NCBI GenBank assembly: GCA_022842885.1
Contig: JALHOR010000010.1
Coordinates: forward strand, 2,318 to 66,317
Reading direction: 5' to 3'
DNA length: 64,000 nucleotides
Source of the DNA: Anaerolineae bacterium
GTDB lineage: Bacteria > Chloroflexota > Anaerolineae > Aggregatilineales > Phototrophicaceae
Both the position numbers and the translations under genes were made by a program. The notes below the pieces were generated by a model. That model had not been told where the DNA came from, did not search any database, and saw nothing but the letters and a program-made list of their open reading frames with translations. Within the stretch, counting starts at the first letter, position 1; every line of letters begins with the position of its first letter. This document shows, piece by piece, positions 52,120 through 62,600 of this stretch.

Positions 52120-53304
52120 CTATTTTCTGTCGGCACTATCTCGCCGTTCTTGCAATTCGGGCGGCAGGATGATTTCCTGCGTTTGAATCAACTCGACTTG
52201 TTCTGGGTTGTAGTGCATCATTTTGCCGATGGGGAATGGGTCTATGCCGCCTAATTCTGCGCCCATCATGCGTTGGATAGCCAGCATCTCTTGCGTGGTA
52301 ATCGCGCCCATTGTGCCTTCGGCGTTATCGGTCGTTTCTGTGCCAAAAGCGCGATGAAAAGCAATGCGCTGGAACTGCACACTCGCCATATTCGCCACAA
52401 TCAAGGCATTGGGGTTAATCCCGCGTGGCAGTAAATCCTTTTGGCGAATCAATAAAATGCTGAATATCAACAGGGCGACGCCTGCCCACTGCCCTATCGT
52501 CAGTGTTTCGCCTAAAATGAGCGCCGCCAGCACCAATGCCACTGCAATTTCGGTGATGCCCAACACGGCGGTTTGCATCCCACCCATGAATTTGACACCC
52601 GCAAACATCGCCAACCGCGCCAATGCCGTCGTCACCGCCAGCGCCACAATCGGCGGCAAGGCATTTTCAATGATAGTGAGAGAAATGGTCGGGCTAATTG
52701 CCAACCAAACCATCGTCACAACCACGCCCATCGTCGTCAGGATATACAGCGTGGCGGTGGGCGCCGGCATCTCGTATAACACATATTGGCTTAAAATGAC
52801 CGTGCCAGAGAACATGAGCGCACTGCCTAACATCAGCCCAATGCCTGTCCAGTTTGGCACGGTGGCATGAAAGCTAGTAATCATCACCAATGCTGTCATC
52901 GCCATTAACACGCGCACCAGCGTTCTGGGGCTGGCTTTTTGCCCGCCAATCCGCGAGAGCAGCACAGCAAATGCCAGATACGAACCGTTAATCAACTGCA
53001 CCAACGATGCATCTAGCGATGTTAGCCCGCCATAATAAAACAACGACCCAATGCCGTTAATCGCGCCAATGACGATGCAGCCCATCAACCCGGCTGGGTA
53101 AATGTAGATGAAGCGCCGAAAAAACAAACTATACGTGAGCCACAATAACAGCACCGCAATAATCGTCCGCAGCGCCGCCACAGTAAAGGCATCAGCGCCT
53201 GCTTGGAATGCGATTTTGCCAAAAATAGGTGCCATCCCTAAAAAAATTGGGGATGCAAACGCGGCGAAAATCCCGCGTAGCTGGATAGGCGAAGAAGATT
53301 GCAT
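52120..53304 (-). CDS. EamA/DMT-superfamily transporter with C-terminal extension
   Basis: A 394-residue protein. Ten membrane helices form two EamA units (FLGMAPIFGKIAFQAGADAF at the start, then MQTAVLGITEIAVALVLAALILGE in the second), as in drug/metabolite exporters. After the last helix (GVALLIFSILLIRQKDLL) there is a soluble tail of about 100 residues ending with DPFPIGKMMHYNPEQVELIQ, which is not usual for the family. The substrate is unknown. The gene lies on the minus strand between the STAND gene and a MITE-like element. Confidence 0.85.
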   Translation of the reverse strand: MQSSSPIQLRGIFAAFASPIFLGMAPIFGKIAFQAGADAFTVAALRTIIAVLLLWLTYSLFFRRFIYIYPAGLMGCIVIGAINGIGSLFYYGGLTSLDASLVQLINGSYLAFAVLLSRIGGQKASPRTLVRVLMAMTALVMITSFHATVPNWTGIGLMLGSALMFSGTVILSQYVLYEMPAPTATLYILTTMGVVVTMVWLAISPTISLTIIENALPPIVALAVTTALARLAMFAGVKFMGGMQTAVLGITEIAVALVLAALILGETLTIGQWAGVALLIFSILLIRQKDLLPRGINPNALIVANMASVQFQRIAFHRAFGTETTDNAEGTMGAITTQEMLAIQRMMGAELGGIDPFPIGKMMHYNPEQVELIQTQEIILPPELQERRDSADRK

Positions 53305-53427
53305 AAGGTCATTCTATCGGCATTGGCAAACATGAAAACACAGCCGCATTAGGCAACTGCCCCAATGGACTGCGTTCATTATAACAGTGATGAAATAGCG
53401 ATGGAATTGATGCTATATCGTGGGAGC

Positions 53428-53503
53428 GATGATTTTTGAGGCTATTTTCGTAGGGACACGGCATGCCGTGTCCCCACACCACCTTGATTTGAATCAATTC
53501 CTA
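53428..53503. mobile_element. MITE-like palindromic element (ACGGCATGCCGT type)
   Basis: A 28-bp palindrome at 53450-53477 with one mismatch, centred on GGCATGCC. Both flanks match 11079-11155 (TGATTTTTGA and CTATTTTC to the left, CACCTTGATTT to the right), which shows the unit is mobile rather than a chance palindrome. It fills the spacer between the transporter and the REC-kinase gene end. Confidence 0.65.
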
Positions 53504-54793
53504 CATTGTAGAAGGGTTGGTAGAGAGTGGTTCTGTGACTTTAATCCCCGTTTGGGCGACTAAGGGCAACAGCACCACAAACTCGCTGCCGGGCAACGTG
53601 TCGGGGTTATGCCCTGGGCTTTTGACGATGATTTTGCCACCGTGCGCTTCAATAATGCCGCGACAAATGGCTAACCCCAAGCCCAAACCGCCACCACCAA
53701 ACGCTGTTTTGCTGCTCATATGCAAATCAATACTGTGGCTGATGTGCATGCGCTCAAAGATCTTTTCGTGATTCGTGGGGTCAATACCGACACCAGTATC
53801 GCGCACACTAAAATAGACTTGTCGCCCATTTTGCCACACCGTTAGGCTGACCGTGCCATGATTCGGCGTATATTTGATGGCATTACTCACCAAATTCGCC
53901 AGCGTCATGTGCAGCAATCCCCCATCTGCCCACATCGCTTCGGGCGCATGATGCATCTCGACTTGCATCGTGATACCGCGTGCCTGAATGGCATTCTCAA
54001 ATTCTTGCAAAACACGCTGAATAATCGCGGTGGGGTCAACGCGAGTCACGTTCAGTTCAACGCGCTGCGTCATAATGCGGCTGACGGTGAGAATATCTTC
54101 GATACTGCGCTGCATCCGGTCTATGCCTTCGACCAGCCCAGTAATCAACTCTTGCACATCCCCATCATATGCCATCAACGTTTTCAGCGATGGGTCATCT
54201 GCCAACAGGCGACCATACCCGGTGAGTAAATTCAACGGCGTCCGTAATTCATGGGCGCTCAGTTGGATAAAATCATCTTTCAGGCGGTCTACTTGGCGCA
54301 GCACCGCGTTCTTTTCTTCTAGCTCGCGGATACGCGCCTCCAAATTTTTCACCAACGATTGGGCGTAACGCTCGCGGGCGGCATCTATGCGGCGGCGGTC
54401 AGTTTGTGGGTGAGTGCCACCGTTCAGATAAAATTCCACATACAGCGCCAAGGCTTCCATGTTCAACGGGCGTTTGATAACCCCATCAATTCCGGCAGCC
54501 AGATTCAAATCATCGGTTTCAATATCATCGCGGTCAACCAATGCAATAATCGGCGTGCGCTGAAAGCGTTTTTCAGCGCGGAGCGTGGTTGCTAATTCGC
54601 GTCCGGTCATATCCGGCAAGTTAATATCCGTCAGGAAAAAATCTACGCCTGTATTGCGTGCCGTATCCAAAGCAGATAAGGCGCGTCCAGCGGTCAACAA
54701 GCGATAGCCGGCAGGTTCCAACACCGTCTTAATCGAACCGGTTTCGGTCGAGTTGCCGTTGACAATCATGATAGTGTGTGAGAGTAAGGTCAT
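53501..54793 (-). CDS. REC-histidine kinase with degenerate receiver domain
   Basis: A 430-residue protein. An N-terminal receiver domain (1-125) keeps the phosphoacceptor aspartate (FFLTDINLPDMTG) and the lysine (VIKRPL) but has IVNGNS where the acidic pair should be, so metal binding is doubtful. A coiled coil (NLEARIRELEEKNAVLRQVDRL) leads to HisKA with His near 180 (LSAHELRTPLNLL) and a HATPase with NLVSNAIKY, RDTGVGIDPT and GGGLGLGLAICRGIIEAHGG. There is no membrane segment. The ATG at 54793 has AGGG at 6 bases. It sits on the same strand as, and 152 bases downstream of, the threonine synthase-REC gene, with a terminator between. Confidence 0.85.
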   Translation of the reverse strand: MTLLSHTIMIVNGNSTETGSIKTVLEPAGYRLLTAGRALSALDTARNTGVDFFLTDINLPDMTGRELATTLRAEKRFQRTPIIALVDRDDIETDDLNLAAGIDGVIKRPLNMEALALYVEFYLNGGTHPQTDRRRIDAARERYAQSLVKNLEARIRELEEKNAVLRQVDRLKDDFIQLSAHELRTPLNLLTGYGRLLADDPSLKTLMAYDGDVQELITGLVEGIDRMQRSIEDILTVSRIMTQRVELNVTRVDPTAIIQRVLQEFENAIQARGITMQVEMHHAPEAMWADGGLLHMTLANLVSNAIKYTPNHGTVSLTVWQNGRQVYFSVRDTGVGIDPTNHEKIFERMHISHSIDLHMSSKTAFGGGGLGLGLAICRGIIEAHGGKIIVKSPGHNPDTLPGSEFVVLLPLVAQTGIKVTEPLSTNPSTM

Positions 54794-54893
54794 CACCGAC
54801 CCTTTTATAACAAAATCTTACGTTATGCTAACTTGGATTATACCATGAAAAAATGGCAGGTAAAGCAGGTGCGCCTTAACATATCCAAAAGAA

Positions 54894-54917
54894 AACCGTG
54901 TGGCAGCGCACACGGTT
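54894..54917 (-). terminator. Intrinsic terminator after the threonine synthase-REC operon
   Basis: AACCGTGTG and CACACGGTT form a 9-bp stem with a 6-base loop. On the minus strand it is followed by TTTTCTTTTGG. It lies 29 bases past the threonine synthase-REC stop. Confidence 0.82.
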
Positions 54918-54945
54918 ATCATCCATCACAATTATTGAAATGTTA

Positions 54946-56619
54946 TTAATGGAGTTTTTGCATCAGACTCTCAATGAAATCATCATCAATGAAGGAGCCT
55001 TTTTGCAGGATTAAATCGGTTTGGGTGTCCAATTTGTGTCGTTCCTGCACAGTCAGTTCTTTCGCCGTGACAACGACGATAGGGATATGCGCTAAAGTAG
55101 GGTCATTTTTGATGGTATCAATCACCGTGAAGCCGTCTACACCGGGCATCATCAAATCGGTAATCACCAAATCGGGATGAATATCGCGCACGATACGCAG
55201 TCCGGCTGCCCCATCCATCGCTAGATAGACTTCGCAATTTTCGCGGGCTTCTAGGATGCGGCTCATCAAGCGGGCAGCGGCTTCATTATCTTCGATGACG
55301 ACCACGCGCCGGATGTTACGGTCACTCATCTGCTGGATAGCGCCCGCGAAGCGTTCTGCTGGCACTTTGGGCGCGGTTGCCGTATCAGACATATCCACCA
55401 ATTTTTGCCATTGGTCGCCCAAAATGCGTTTTTCGACAGGCATGGTATGCCCCGAACAATTGACCACGACGACATCATCGGACTTGATAATGCCTTGCTG
55501 TACCAATTTAAACAGCCCGGCAAAAGTGACGCCTGTAGCGGGTTCTACGGATAGCCCTTCGTAGCGTGCCATCACCCGAATCGCATTAAACGCCTCATCA
55601 TCGCCAGCACTGATAAAATGCCCGCCATTCTCCTGCACATAATCATACAGAATTTCATAAGCGCGTCCGGGGTTGCCCGTCGCCAATGTGACGATAACAC
55701 TTTTAGAATCTTCAATGGGGGTTGCCACGCGCTGCCCACGTTTGAAGGCTTCGACCATCGGGGCGCAGCCACTAGATTGAATCATGCCGAAAGCAGGCAG
55801 TTTATCCACCAGCCCAAAGCCCAACATCTCGCGGAAGCCTTTGCCCACGCCAATGGGACCCATACCGCCGGATACGCCTTGCAAAAACCAATCAGGTGAG
55901 CGCCAGCGGTTGCCGTCATCAAATTCTTCGCCCAATTGCTCGGCAATTTCGTATGCCATCGTCTTCATCGCTTCGATAGACGACACACTCTTGATGCCCC
56001 TATCGAGAAAGATGCCGCGAGCTTTGGCGAAGCTGGCAGCCAGTTCTTTGGTCTGGTCATAAGTGCCAGTGGTCTTGATGATTTCTGCGCCATATACCGC
56101 CGCTTCGCGCATTTTATCGTTGGGGGCAAGCTCTGGGAAAAATGCCCACACTTTGATGCCCGCCCGCGCCCCATACGCCGCATAGGCGATGGCAACATTG
56201 CCCGTACTAGCCACCACAATTTCATCAATGCCCATCTCTTTTAATGCCGAAATTGCGACAGCGGCTTGGCGGTCTTTAAAACTACCCGTGGGTCCTTGGC
56301 GCTCATCTTTGATATACAAGTGCTTTAGCCCCAAACTGGTCGCCAACGATTGTGATTTTATCAGCGGCGTGTTGCCCTCATGCAAGCTGACGATGTTGGT
56401 AGTGTCGTAGATGGGCAGCACTTCATGATAGCGCCACAGCGTGGTACGCCGTTTTTTGAGATTTTTGAGCCATGTCTGCACATCTATTTTATCAAGTTCG
56501 TAGCGTGCTTCGACAATTTTTTCGCCGCAGTTGGGGCATTCACCCTTAAAATCGCGCAGCGGTGTAATCGTATGACAATAGGTGCATTCTAGGTTGATAA
56601 TTTTGCTGGAAACGAACAT
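54946..56619 (-). CDS. thrC: Threonine synthase fused to a receiver domain
   Basis: A 557-residue fusion. Residues 1-410 are a PLP-dependent threonine synthase: an N-terminal zinc ribbon (C12, C15, C28, C31), SLHEGNTPLI, GPTGSFKDRQ with the PLP lysine at 115, VVASTGNVAIAYAAYGARAG and TGNPGRAYEILYDY. The enzyme converts O-phosphohomoserine to threonine. From about 435 a CheY-like receiver follows: VVVIEDNEAAARLM, the phosphoacceptor D484 in DLVITDLMMPGVDGF, VVVTAKELT and LQKGS with the lysine. All receiver hallmarks are intact. It lies 7 bases after the GAF-array hybrid kinase on the same strand, and a ribosome site (AAGG) overlaps that gene's stop. Regulation of the enzyme by phosphorylation is inference. 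Confidence 0.9.
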   Translation of the reverse strand: MFVSSKIINLECTYCHTITPLRDFKGECPNCGEKIVEARYELDKIDVQTWLKNLKKRRTTLWRYHEVLPIYDTTNIVSLHEGNTPLIKSQSLATSLGLKHLYIKDERQGPTGSFKDRQAAVAISALKEMGIDEIVVASTGNVAIAYAAYGARAGIKVWAFFPELAPNDKMREAAVYGAEIIKTTGTYDQTKELAASFAKARGIFLDRGIKSVSSIEAMKTMAYEIAEQLGEEFDDGNRWRSPDWFLQGVSGGMGPIGVGKGFREMLGFGLVDKLPAFGMIQSSGCAPMVEAFKRGQRVATPIEDSKSVIVTLATGNPGRAYEILYDYVQENGGHFISAGDDEAFNAIRVMARYEGLSVEPATGVTFAGLFKLVQQGIIKSDDVVVVNCSGHTMPVEKRILGDQWQKLVDMSDTATAPKVPAERFAGAIQQMSDRNIRRVVVIEDNEAAARLMSRILEARENCEVYLAMDGAAGLRIVRDIHPDLVITDLMMPGVDGFTVIDTIKNDPTLAHIPIVVVTAKELTVQERHKLDTQTDLILQKGSFIDDDFIESLMQKLH

Positions 56620-56626
56620 CGTACCT

Positions 56627-59600
56627 TTATTTTCCGTTACTCTGGTTCAAGTGTGATTTTACCTGTTCGATAAATTGATCATATTCTTCTTGGCTGATGT
56701 CGGTCTTGTTCAAAATATGAACATTTTTCAACATCTCCTGTTCGCTGCTGTTAAAATCCAATTCGCCCGTAACAATCATCACTGGGATATTGGCAGTTTC
56801 CGGGTTAGACCGTAATTCGTTCAGCACATCAAAGCCATCCATTTCGGGCATTCGCAAATCCAAAATCACCAAATCGGGGCGGCGGCGGGCAACCATACCA
56901 ATGCCTTCTACGCCACTTTCGGCAGAAAACACGCGATAATTGCCATGTTCGCCCAATAACTGCTTGAGCAAGCGAATAGTATCCGGTTGGTCATCAATGA
57001 TGAGGATGCGTTCCCGACGGCTTTCTTGTTCCGCTTTTTTGACGGCTTCAACCAGCGTATCCGGCATCACCGGGCGCTGTAAGAAGGTATGCGCCCCCAA
57101 CCGATACGCCTGTTCAGAATCATCGCTGAGGGTGGCAATCACAATCGGAATATCAAACGTCGCATCCTCTTCTTTGAGGTCTTTGAGGATACGCCAGCCT
57201 TGCCCGTCACTAAAATTGACATCCATCAGCACCACATTGGGGCGCATGGTACTGACCATTGCCCGCGCATACGAAGGGTGGTCTGCCACCTGCACATCGT
57301 AGCCTTCGCGTTGTAACAAGCGGCGATATTGATCCACCATTTCTTTATTATCTTCAATCAGCAACACTTCGCGTTTGGTGGGCAAGACTGGCACCATTTG
57401 CTGCGTCATCATCGGTGATGGTATGGGGGGATGCGTCGTATCAAACTGTGATTTTTTGAATATCCCCGTATCTGACCCAGTGCTAATCGCTTTTTCTTGA
57501 CCCGCTTGTTTTTGTGCCTCACGTTTTTGCTTTAGTTCATTTTCTGCGCCCGGTTGGGTAGGGATAAGCGCACTGAAGACTGACCCAACCCCCACTTGCG
57601 ACTCGACCATGAGTTGCCCGCCCTGCAATTCTGAGAGCGATTTGGAAATGGGCAGCCCCAAGCCCGTCCCGCCCACAGTGCGCGTCAGCGATGAATCCAC
57701 TTGCCGGAAAGGTTCAAACAGAATTGGCATGTCTTTCTGGTCAATCCCAATACCCGTATCCGACACATCGAGGCGAATATGGGCGACGCCCTGTTCATCC
57801 TGCACGGCATATGCCCGAATACCGACACTGCCTTGGGGCGTAAATTTGACAGCATTGCTAACGAGATTCAACAAAATTTGGCGTGACCGGAATTCATCGC
57901 CATAGGCTTGTGGCAAGCCGGGTGAAATTTCGACATTGAGGATTAACGGCTTATCTTTCATCAAGCCAATCGCAATAGATTTCACGCCTTCCACCATCGG
58001 TTTGACATCAAAATAGCCGAACTTCAGGTTCAGTTCATTGGCTTCAATCTTGGCTTGGTCAAGAATATCGTTAATCAGATTCAGCAGGTGATTACCACTG
58101 TTATAAATCGTATTGAGGTCTTGTTCCTGCATATCCGTTAAGGGTCCGTCAATGCCTTTGAGCATCACGCGGCTGAACCCAATGATGGAATTTAACGGCG
58201 TGCGGAGTTCGTGGCTCATACTGGCGAGGAATTGGCTCTTAAGGCGATCCACTTCGCGCAGTTGTTCGTTGGATTTTTGCAGTTGTTCGACCAAGACCGA
58301 GTTTTGGATAATCGCGGCTAACGATTGTGCCATCGTCAGCATCAGCGTTAAGCTATCTTGGTCATATGCTCCCACCCGCGCATTTTCCATAATGACTAAC
58401 CCGACTAATTTTTGGGCAGTCGTGATGGGTGTGAGAATGGCAGACCGCGCAGAGGCAACCGCGGGTAAATAGCGTTTTTCGTATTCAACATCGCGGATAA
58501 TGACCGTTTCCAACGTGGTACTGACAACGCCAATCAGGTTATCAAGGTCATTTACGCGCACGGTTGCCAATTCGTCTATGGGCTGCTGGATGCCTGCCAC
58601 GGCAGCCGGACGCATCAAGGTATAGGTATTATCATCATAATCTTCGTAGGTCTTCGGCAAATACAGCACCACCGAAAGCGCATCCAGCGCAATCACCAAA
58701 TGTTCGGTGATGCTCTGTAAAGAACCTTCTAATGTTTCGGCGGCTGCCGCTGCGGTGATGACGTTGAACAAGAAGCTCATTTCGCTGGCACGGCTTTGGG
58801 CTTCTTTGTATAAACGGGCGTTATCAATCGCCACAGCAATTTGGGCTGCTAGCGTCGTCAAGACCTGAATATCTTCTTCGGTGAAGGCATTCGGTTGATT
58901 CGACTGCACATCCAACGCCCCCACGATTTCATCTTTAACAAGCAGCGGGATTGCCATTTCAGAACGGGTCATGGGCAGATAAGGATTGGGTTTATGCACG
59001 ACATTGGCATCAGCGGTATCCAAAGCCAAGGTCGGCTGCTGAGTCGAAGTCACGCGCCCAATCACGCTATCGGACCCTTTGCGGAGTTTATGACGATTCG
59101 CCAGCATTTGAGCGCCCGCTGTACCAGTACTGGCACGCAGCAGCGCCCAATCACGCTCATCATCCATCAAAAAGACTTGCACATGGTCATATTTAAAACG
59201 GTCTTTGATGAGGTCTACCACTTGCGGCAGCAAAATATCCAAATCCAAAAGCTGCCCCACGCGCTGGCTAATTTGCGCCGATGTTTCCAATTGGCTGGCG
59301 CGGCGGTTGGTTTGGTCTAATAAGCGCGACGCTTCCAACGAGAGCGAAGTTTGTTCAGCGAAGGCTTGGTAAACGCGCAGCGTTTGGTCGGTAAAGCGCC
59401 CAATGTCGCGGGAGCCAATCCAAATTGTGCCAATCGAGCGATTCGCCACCCGCAAGGGAATCAATGCGAGTGAGCGCGTATCGAGGCTTTCGATGCTGAT
59501 TTGTTCAATGGGGTCTAAGCCATATTGTGGGTCAAAAATATCATTAATCGTCAAGACATGCTCGTTTGCCAGCAAATTCCACGCCGGGAATTGGTCAACC

Positions 59601-62600
59601 ATCAGGGTGACACCTTCCAAATCCACGCCGCCGCCAGATTGCCAAGAACTCACTATCTCAACTTCTGCCCCCGCTGTTAGCCACGAGTCGGTATTCAATA
59701 TCAGGATAAGCACCTGATGAATATGCGGCTCAATGAGATAATCCACGATAACTTGAATAATATCTTTCGGCTCTGTGACTTCAATCAGCGCCCGGCTGGC
59801 TTGGTATAAGATGCTGGTTTCTTGCAATGTGCCTTGCAATTGTTCTAGCAGAATTTGGTTATCCAACACCACAGACGCACTATCTACGACGGTGTTCAGA
59901 AAGCGTTTTTCGCCATCGGTGAAGAAATGCGAGTCACGATACGCCACCACCAAGCGCCCTTTAGTGGTATTTTTCATGCGTAGGTCAATGGCAGCATACG
60001 AGTGAATATCGCCCGCCGCTTGTAAAAGCGAGGCAAAGCGACCGGGTGTGGCTAATGACAAGTGTTCGACAAATTCGCCTGTTTCTGAGTCTAAGTCATC
60101 CAAGATAGAATCGGGCAGCGATGTGTCGGCTGCGTCTAAATCCGCAAAGCCAGCATTAAACAATTCGCGGATTTTGCCTTGGGCATCCATTAAGAAGCCC
60201 GCGTACATATGCGGACGCAGCACAATCAGCGCCTCCTCCAGCGCCATCGAGAATTCTTCCCCATCCCGCGCCCGGCTGATGGAGGTAGTGACGCTGTATA
60301 AAGCCGCCGTTTCGCGTAAGGCAATTTGGGTACTGCGAACCAAATAATTGTTATCTACTGCCGTCGTTGCCATATCGCCCAATGTCGTCAAGACGCGCTC
60401 TTGGTCTACGTTGAAAGCACCCACCTCTGGCGATGTGAGGATGAGCCAACCTAATGGCAGCGTCCGCGTCCGTGCCAACAGCGGCACGACTAACAATGCC
60501 CGCACATCCTGCCCCACCAACAACGCCCGCGTTTCGGGGCGAATGGTGACATCATTGCTAATGTCTTCGCGCAATATAAGGCGGTCTATCAAGATGTCGG
60601 TCAGTTCAGCGATGGGTTCTAGCGGTTGTGTCAGATGCCGCACCAATGTGGGCATCCCGGTTTCGACATCGCTCAAGATAATGCAGGCATTGCCCGGCTG
60701 CTGCATAACAAGCTGCATCAGAATATTATCGAGCAAATCATCCAATGTTTCGGCTTGGGAAAGCGCCCGCTGCGTTTCGTACAACGATACCGTTTCGCGT
60801 AAGTTCTCTTGCAGCGTATTTTCTAGGCTGCGAAGATTGCTGATATTTTGGATTGCCACCACGATGGCTTGTATATCGCCTTGGTGGTTATAAATGGGGG
60901 CAGCATTCACTAACAAATCTGTCCGAAAATCGGGCAGAATGATGGCGACATCATCGCTGAATACCGGACGATTTAGGTTTTTGGCAGCATAAATCGGCAG
61001 TTCATCATCAGGATAAAATAGATTTGTCCCGGTACGATACAAGTTATAACGGGCGGCATCAAAAGGCTGCGTAAAATCAATTGGTTGGCGCAGCAGTTCA
61101 CTCACGCGGTCATTCGTCAATTGGGGGATAAACGTATCTGGGTCTAATACCAAAACGCCCGCGGGCAAAGTGGATAAAATCCCGTTTAGGTTGGAACGTT
61201 CTTGTTCGGATTGTTGCAGCAGTTGTTGGCGCTCAATGGCGATGGCGACCTGCCCGGCAATCGCCCCGGTAAACCGGATATAGGCATCGTTGAACAATGC
61301 ATCTGCATCGCTGCGAATAATCAATATCCCGAACCACTGCTGGCGCGAACTGAGTGGTACTATCAAGGCACTGTGGGCATTGCCTTCGTGCAAAATGCCG
61401 TAAACACCTCTGGGCAAGTCATCCGGTATCAACTGCCGATACACCAGATAGCCAGTTTCTGATTCTTCTAGCAACGTTCCAAACGGCGCTTCTGCCTGCA
61501 AAAGTGATGCCCCAATTTTTGCCGAGCGTGTCCCGGCATCGCTGACCCAATCATACACATATTCCAGATAGGGGGCATCTATATCGGCATTGGGGCGTGC
61601 CAACAGCACAGTTAAAGACATTTTGCCCACACTGCCGCCCGTCCGCAAAACTGGCATGACCAGATGCCCGGTGATAGCGTCGTAAATGGCGGCGATGTCT
61701 TGGGCAGAGGTCACGGCATTGCTGGCAACATACAAGCGGCGAGCATCGTTTAAGGCAGTTTCGGTGCGTTCTAGCAAGCGCCGATTTTGAATCTGGGTAC
61801 TCATTTGCCCGGTCAGCGCCTTATAGACTTCATAATCTTCCAGCGTCAATTCTTGCGGGGTCGGTGAGACGATATAAAACAGCGCAATCGGCGTGTTATC
61901 GCTGAACAACGGGAAGATTGCCATAAACTGCTGACCCTGCTCGCGCATCCAGTGAATCTGCGGACTCACATCATCATTTTGTGGGGCAGCATCAATAAAA
62001 ATATCCGGTTCACGTTGGCGCATCGCGGAATGGTCGGTCAAGATAATGTCGTAGACTAAGCTATCTTTTTGGATACTGCCTTCTACCGTTGAGACAGCAA
62101 TCCGGCGGGCGCGTGGTGTCCAGCCGGTTTCATCGGGTTCGCCTTCCAACAGTGATAACCAGAAGTGCAAATCATAGTGGCTGCTGGTTCCCACCGCCGC
62201 ATACACCAAATCCTCAACGGCGCTAGCAGTATTGATGATACGGCTGGCAGCATATAATTTTTCATTGCGCGAGAGAGCATCTTCGGTTTGGCGCAGCAAC
62301 AAGCGGTTATCAATCGCCACGCCAGCTTGGGCGATTAATGCCGTATACAAGCGTTTTTCGCGGTCAGCAAATTGGCGCGACTTGGGGAAGCCTAATGTAA
62401 TCAACCCGCGCCACACACCGCGCATATTTAAGGGGATAAACACGACTGAGCGCAGCGACATCAACAAGAACAATTCGCGTAACCAATCATCTTGTTCCAG
62501 CAGTTGCACCACATCGGTGATAACAGCGATATTATCTTCGGTCAGGCTTTGTAGAAAAGGATGCTGGCGTAATTGCAACCCGGCACCCAAAGGCATCACG

